Assembly: GCA_021904315.1 (NCBI GenBank)
Contig: CM038918.1
Span: 11,113,349-11,177,348 of the forward strand
DNA from: Sphagnum magellanicum
Lineage: Eukaryota; Streptophyta; Sphagnopsida; Sphagnales; Sphagnaceae
Reading direction: 5' to 3'
Length of the DNA: 64,000 nucleotides
The position numbers and the translations under genes are program-made. The notes under the pieces are model-generated. The model was given only the letters and a program-made list of their open reading frames with translations, ran no database searches and was not told the DNA's origin. Shown here piece by piece: positions 58,201 through 64,000 of the stretch. Position 1 is the first letter of the stretch, and each line of letters begins with the position of its first letter.

Positions 58201-61111
58201 TCAATTTTGTCATGTTCAAAATTCGATGGTTGATTTTGGTTCCATAGGTGCCTTATGCATGGTTCCTTGTGATCTATCTTGTTATTTGCTATTGATTGCA
58301 ACTTTGGAAATCACATTTAATTATTTTAAGATGCTTTGATTTACTAGAGCACCATTGCATTATGTTATAATAGACAATTTGTGGCATTGCAAAGCCATGT
58401 TCCATTTCCAAAAAGTTGGGCAACTCATGAAGCTATGATGAAAATATTGTCACCAATTATGCATAGGTGTGTTTTGAATCAAAGCCATAGACATTGGCTC
58501 CTTAAGGACACTTTGCAATTTTACATAACCAAGACATGTGAAATTCTTGACAACGTTTTTAACATCATGTTGTTCATTGTAGCTTAATTGATATGGAGGA
58601 AAATGTTTTTGGTGTAGATTAGCTATAAAAACTCATGGTTTCACATTTACATGAAGTGCCAAGTATTGGATGTCCTTGACCCTTTCCTATTCAATTAACA
58701 TGGGTTTGATAGAAAAAAGGTCACAATAACTAGATTTGATGTTGGATGTGAGGTTCAAAAATATGTGCTTTAATTGTGACCAATTACCTAGGTCATGAAA
58801 ATGTGTATGCAATGGTTGTTCAATATAATGAGCATTTGTTGCTTCCTTTACTAGTTCATTATTACAAGGTGTTGATGCCCATCTTGCTTGACTAGGTAGG
58901 TGCAAAACTTCAAACTTGAGTTCAATGATTTTTGTCAAACCATAAATCATAAATTTTAAAACAACTTTTTACATAGAAACTTGATGCATTTTGATGTTAT
59001 CATGTTGATGTTGACAACTTCAAGTGAGTATTGTGTTCATGACACATCAAGGAGCACAGATTTTCAATTGTGATTTTATTGGTTCAATATATTCTTGGGA
59101 TTCAAGCCTACCAAATTGAAATGAAAAGATTTTTTTCAATTGTTGGAGTCTTCATTACACTTTCTAGATGTTATTTATAAATTTACCATCTTGACCACCC
59201 AATCTTCGTAAAAAAAAAATTGGCCATGTGATCCACATCAAATGAAATCAAAGACGACAAAAGAACTAGATGTTAACTTTGAAGATGAGGTTGAGTGAAA
59301 ATAATTCATGGATTTTTGTGATGTTCCTCTTTTTTAATGTTTGTCATTTTATCAAAGTGGGAAAAATATTGGACATCTTTGAATCTTCAATGAGTGAGGT
59401 TTGAGGCATTTGTAGTTTATATCCTCCCCCCCCATACATTTGAAATAAATTGAAACTTCACCTTTCAAGATTTTTCATCTGAGTTTAGAGATTCGGTAAA
59501 CAATGTGTATTGTAGCAATGTGAGTTGTTCCTTGTAAGTTCATTGAAAAAAATTTAATTGTGGAAAGGTTTTCATGTGTAATGGAAAAAAATTGATTGCA
59601 AAGAGGCTTTGGTGTCTAATGTAAATTACAAATATAATAGCATAAGGTCAGTTTCCACATTGACAAAACAAATAATTTTTATTTTTTAAAAAATCATTTT
59701 TTAAAATTTGAAATTATATATATTTTCCATCATCTACTATAATATTGTGATATGAATAATGAAATTATTTAGAGTGTAACTTATGGTAATTATGATGATT
59801 TTCAACATGTCAACTTCAAATTTTCACAAAATTTCATTTCATTATTTTGAGGATTATTTAATGACGAAATTGACCTTAGGGTAAGGCAATCCATCACCTA
59901 TGCTCTAATAATCAAGAGACTATAGTTTGATCAAGTTTTTTTTGCCTAAGAACCATCTCATCTAACAAGTTAGATTCATAAGAACACCAACCTAGAGAAT
60001 GGCTATTTAAATTTACCAAACCCATGTGCAAAGAATGAAAGAACCCATCTTAGAATTTGCAAAAAATGAAAGAACCAAACTTAACCAAATTTTTTAAAAC
60101 AATTTTTTAAAAAAATGATGTCAATTGGTTCTTTGAAATAAAAAAGTTCAAGTACCCAAAGTCAATGATTCTTTGAAAATTCAAAGAACCTCCCAACATT
60201 GGTAAGGATAGAGAATTTTGATGTTCTACGAATGAGGGCCTATGGAAGGTGGGAGCCAAAGCACAATACCCAAATTCCTAGAACAACCATATTCCAAATC
60301 CTTACTTGGTGTAAAGAACATGTAGAATCTTCCTTTTCTTAACAATTGATTATGAATCATTTTAGAGGAAAGGATGCACCTTATGTGCAAGGGTCATCAA
60401 AATGCTTGGTTGAGGCAAAAACATTTAGTGAGGATAAGGCACCTTCCACATACACTAGAAATATTCTATCAATTCTTTACAAAAAAGTAGAAAAATCCAA
60501 AGAGTGAAAAAGAATATAAAAATATGCATTGTTCACCACCCCAAAAATCACTAAGCTTCACACTCCCAAATGTTATGTGAAACTTGTATTGTCAATTAAC
60601 ATGGCATGTCACACCATGCCATTTGACCACAAGGTTAAATATACAATTGTCATACAATGTTACCCTTGTATACCATGACATGAGACTCCATGCATTTATG
60701 TGGATTGCATCTTATATGGCATGGCATGATAATTGTATGAATTCTAAAGAATGGCATGCCATGACATCCATAGGTAAACCCTTCACCATTCCCAAAATAA
60801 GGGACCTAGGCAGCAAACAGGTCTGACCTTGCATATTTGTGAAGGTCCCCCCATTCATGGACTTTGCCCTTTGTAAAGCAAAAAAGTATACCCCTATGCT
60901 ACTATCCCCCTTGGTGTGCATCTTGCTATAATAGCATGCCCAATGGAAGCCATAGAATGCCCCCCTGTACTGTACTTTTTTGAATGACAAGCTGCATAAA
61001 AAGCATTATGAAACTTCATGGGAGCCTGGAAAAACTGTACATGTTACCAGGGCCCTCCTAGAGCGCCAGTAGCAGGAAATGACTGTTCTTATTGGCGAAC
61101 TACAATGATTG
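52241..61111. other. AT-rich intergenic DNA
   Basis: No gene could be supported over almost 9 kb. Frames of up to 116 codons at 55390-55689, 57077-57630 and 58133-58587 have protein-like stretches but no recognised domain. They may be decayed transposon coding sequence. The part 53880-53980 contains a short tandem (TTCTTTGCATGGATGAAAA twice) and resembles 20720-20795. The part 60130-60190 has TTCTTTGAA/TTCAAAGAA self-complementary words. ATGGCATG/CATGCCAT words recur at 60600-60770. Confidence 0.45.
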
Positions 61112-61386
61112 GCTCAGGTGATGAGAGTTAAATAGTCTCTCTCACTTTGTACAGTTCATCTTTTCAGGTTCATGGGTGGGGGATGAGGAAAAAATTAGCC
61201 CAGGCGATGAGAGTTATATAGTCTCTCACTTTGTACAATTCATCTTTTCAAGTTCATGGGTGGGGATGAGAAAGGAATTAGCCCAAGTGATGAGTCAAAT
61301 AGTCTCTCACTTTGTACAACTCATCTTTTCAAGTTCATGGGTGGGGGATGAGAAAGAAATTAGCCCAGGTGCTGAGAGTTAAATAT
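61112..61386. repeat. Tandem repeat, three units of 82-89 bp
   Basis: The units are about 61112-61200, 61201-61284 and 61285-61366, with the start of a fourth. Each contains GATGAGAGTTAAATAGTCTC (or a variant), CACTTTGTACA, TTCATGGGTGGGGGATGAG and AATTAGCCC. Identity between units is about 85-90 percent. Confidence 0.92.
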
Positions 61387-62714
61387 CGTAATACCTTGGC
61401 CATTTCAACACACGTCCATCAAATAGTTTTTTAATTTTGAAACATTCATTTCAACAAATGGAAAGACAAGAAGTGCAATAGGATATAAATTTTTGATTTT
61501 TATGAATGGATAAGAAAATTTGAAGAGATAGAAAATTCATCAAAAAACACTACAAGGACAAACATTTCTATTAAGATTCAATTCCACATGAATGTACATA
61601 ATATGCTTTCAAGTTTAGTACTGATTTAATTATTTTTGAAAATCCCAAATTTTCTAGAAATTGTCTATTTGAAATGTTGAAATTACAAGGGAGGAAAATG
61701 TTGTAAAAGGTCTCATTATGGTAGAGGTTCAAAATCTAGAGACGTACGAAAGAAATTGACTATATTTATTGTTGAAATTTCATAAGTTTTTTATTTTTAT
61801 TGCCAAAGTAGAATTTTTTAAAATAAAATAATTATTCTGCACTTGAGAGTTGAACTTGAAAAGGTTCTACCAAACAAGTACACTAGTGGCATGTTCTTGA
61901 TTTTAGGAAGGTTCAAGTCTAGGTTGTAGGTCAAGTTCTAGGGTATTTAGACCATAGGGTTAACATTTTTGTTGGAATTACAATTGGAATTGCATCAATC
62001 ATTTCAACTTTTTAAGAAATGAAATTCCAACTTGACTTGAAAGTGTTGTCCATTTTTTAACAAATTTAATTCTAAAGATATATAAATATAATTCTTTGAA
62101 AAAAGGAAGAAAAGCTTACTCTTTTTTCTAATGCAAGTAGTTAGTTTTAATTGGTTGTACATAATTAATATTATATTATCTCTATCTTGTGTGTGGATTG
62201 GTTGAACAAACTAATATTTTAAAAAAGTAAAAATTAATCATATTTAGTCATGTGCAATGGAGATGAAACCATACTTGATTTTAAACTAGACTAGGCTCCA
62301 ATTATGTTAAGAATAGACTAGAACTAGAGGTTTTAGAAATCTAAAAAACTAGTTTCAAGACTGAACCAAAGGTTCATAAAAAAACGTTAAAAGTTTCAAA
62401 GGTAGGATCAAAGGTTCCTTTAAAATCAAGAATTGGACAATGTTGGTATAAACTCACTATGAATAGTCAATAGTCACACCGTGCTATAACAGACCTTACA
62501 ACATGTGACAATTGAGGGAAGTAACATTTGCCAAAACCTCATGTGAAAATAACACATTTTCAATATATGTCTTGCCGTTATACAAAATTAACATCCAATA
62601 ATGTGGTATGTAGGGTGTTTATTTGAAATGGGTATAATATATAACAAAAAAAATGTGTCACATTTGACATGTTACACAAAAATAACTCCAACTGTAAAAC
62701 TAGGACAATAGAGT
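61387..62714. other. AT-rich intergenic DNA
   Basis: I see no gene, RNA or bounded repeat here. Confidence 0.5.
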
Positions 62715-63095
62715 TTTCATTAAAGTCACCCTATCTTCTCACCCTGTCTTTGGGCCTCCTTTCACCCCCTATCCCCTCTTTGAGTGAGGTCCACAAAGTA
62801 AAGAAATTTAATTAATATCTCAGCAAAAGGTTTGAGACTAATTATAGTAGTTGTACAGGCAGGAGCAGTGAAAATATATGTAGCAACAGTGGAAGCGCTC
62901 AGGAAAAAGGAAAGAGGGGGGTCAAAACAGGATGAAACTCAGTTTACCACAAAGAATGCTGCTTTTCTAAGTTTCACCACCCTTGAATGTTAATGTATTT
63001 GTTTCGCAGGTTTTTAAGAAAATCTCACCTGGTTTTGGACCAAACTCAGGGTTCTGGTGTTATGTTTTCCTGACCTTACCGAAAACTCTAATATA
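62715..63095. repeat. Dispersed repeat, inverted partner of 51855-52240
   Basis: This is the second copy of the family described at 51855-52240, in the opposite orientation and about 11 kb away. The end near 62750 reads TTTGGGCCTCCTTTCAC and the other end reads CCAAACTCAGGGTTCTGGTG. Confidence 0.75.
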
Positions 63096-64000
63096 TTATA
63101 TGATGTTGAGAAGCATACCATATCATGTTGTATGTTCCAAGTTACATGAATACAACCCAAACTTCTACAATCTATAAAGTATAGCATGTGATTATTCTAT
63201 CCCAATTCTAAGACTTGTTTACTTGTAACCAAATCTGGTATTGTTTTGTAACTTACAACATTTTATACCAAATGTAGTCACAAATGTAGCCAAATTGCAG
63301 TCGTGCATTTTATAACATGTTACAAAACATAAGTAAATACTCCCAATTGTTAGATTATAGTACTGCATTATAGTATATCATGTTATTACATCAACATAAG
63401 AATGATATAATGGCAATCCTTAGATCGGTATATCGCATTGTAGTGTAAAATGTGTATATACTACTACATTACATTGATCACAAATTGTGTTAAAACAAGT
63501 GACATGTGACACTTCAAACATCACTTGAGAGGTCTCAAACCTAGAGCATTACAAGAATTAGGGTTGAAGATTCTTTAGGAACACGAAAAACAAAATGCAT
63601 TAGCATATTGTCTCCATCTAAACAAGTTAAATGAGTACAAGACTTTGGTTGTGCAAATGGGTGAAGATAGTGCAGGCAATTCTGAAGCTAATATAAATAC
63701 GAATTGTTGTGATGTTTGAAACAGTTCTTGGGAGTAGGGAAGTAAAAAGACGTGGACCCCAACTGTCCCCAACTGTCAGTAATACTGCATCACACAAAGT
63801 GGGGCAGATTGTATATTGAAAACATCAGAGCTCATCAAGTGAAAAAAACACATCAATACAGGCATTAAATACATTCAAAATTCAATAGGAAATTAGTCCA
63901 AGGGGTATCAGATGTGTTTCTAGCTTTACCTGGGGCCCTTAAGGCATTCGAAAGTTATGCCATTCAACCGTCCACAATGCTGCAGATTCCAAATTCAGGA
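63096..64000. other. AT-rich intergenic DNA to the window end
   Basis: No feature is supported. Between 63200 and 63480 the words TTGTAACTTACAACAT, ATTATAGTACTGCATTATAG and TGTAGTG recur in loose palindromes, probably a degraded repeat. Confidence 0.45.

Noticed and set aside
1-64000. CRISPR arrays, bacterial operons, rRNA genes and intact tRNA genes.
   Set aside because: Spliced plant genes exclude a bacterial origin. No tandem repeat with unique spacers, no rRNA motifs and no complete tRNA cloverleaf were seen.

Overview
The window is nuclear DNA of a land plant. It is AT-rich (roughly one third G+C by eye) and holds three convincing protein-coding genes, one degenerate Ty1/copia retrotransposon, and many microsatellites, tandem repeats, hairpins and diverged dispersed repeats. 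The evidence for a plant is: GT-AG spliced genes whose proteins match plant families (a plant PHD-finger protein, GPI ethanolamine-phosphate transferase 2, an F-box/kelch protein); many TTTAGGG-type (plant telomere) motifs; and a copia element primed by initiator tRNA-Met with a typical AAGGGGGAG polypurine tract. The species cannot be told from the sequence. Low gene density and heavy repeat content suggest a medium to large genome, but this is inference.

Layout. 1-13.9 kb: gene-poor repeat-rich DNA with a perfect 38-bp hairpin (612-713), a tandem duplication carrying a run of 25 G (5384-5699) and a 52-bp tandem array (6011-6256). 13.9-19.0 kb: a PHD-finger gene on the + strand with a long CT-rich leader and two coding exons (15888-16117, 18311-19016; 311 aa). 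19.0-25.7 kb: repeats, including a 52-54 bp array. 25.7-32.3 kb: a minus-strand copia element with broken gag-pol. One of its 313-bp LTRs is inverted, and the whole insertion is flanked by 156-bp direct repeats of host DNA. 32.3-38.3 kb: AT-rich DNA with a degenerate telomere-like tract. 38.4-46.6 kb: a complete 17-exon PIG-G/GPI7 gene on the + strand (1097 aa). It converges on an F-box/kelch gene on the minus strand (48439-49638, 399 aa), and a long inverted repeat lies between their 3' ends. 50.9-64 kb: gene-free AT-rich DNA with dispersed repeats, one pair of which lies in inverted orientation 11 kb apart.

The three genes do not form a pathway. The PIG-G protein should act in the ER membrane on GPI anchors, the F-box protein in SCF ubiquitin ligases, and the PHD protein probably in the nucleus. 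Two of the three start codons, PIG-G and F-box, have a short upstream ORF that overlaps or lies just before them. The most unusual structures are the copia insertion (inverted LTR plus 156-bp flanking duplication), the recurrent telomere-repeat motifs in PIG-G introns and promoter, and the hairpin between the convergent genes. I did not find a clearly new biological system; these are the best leads.
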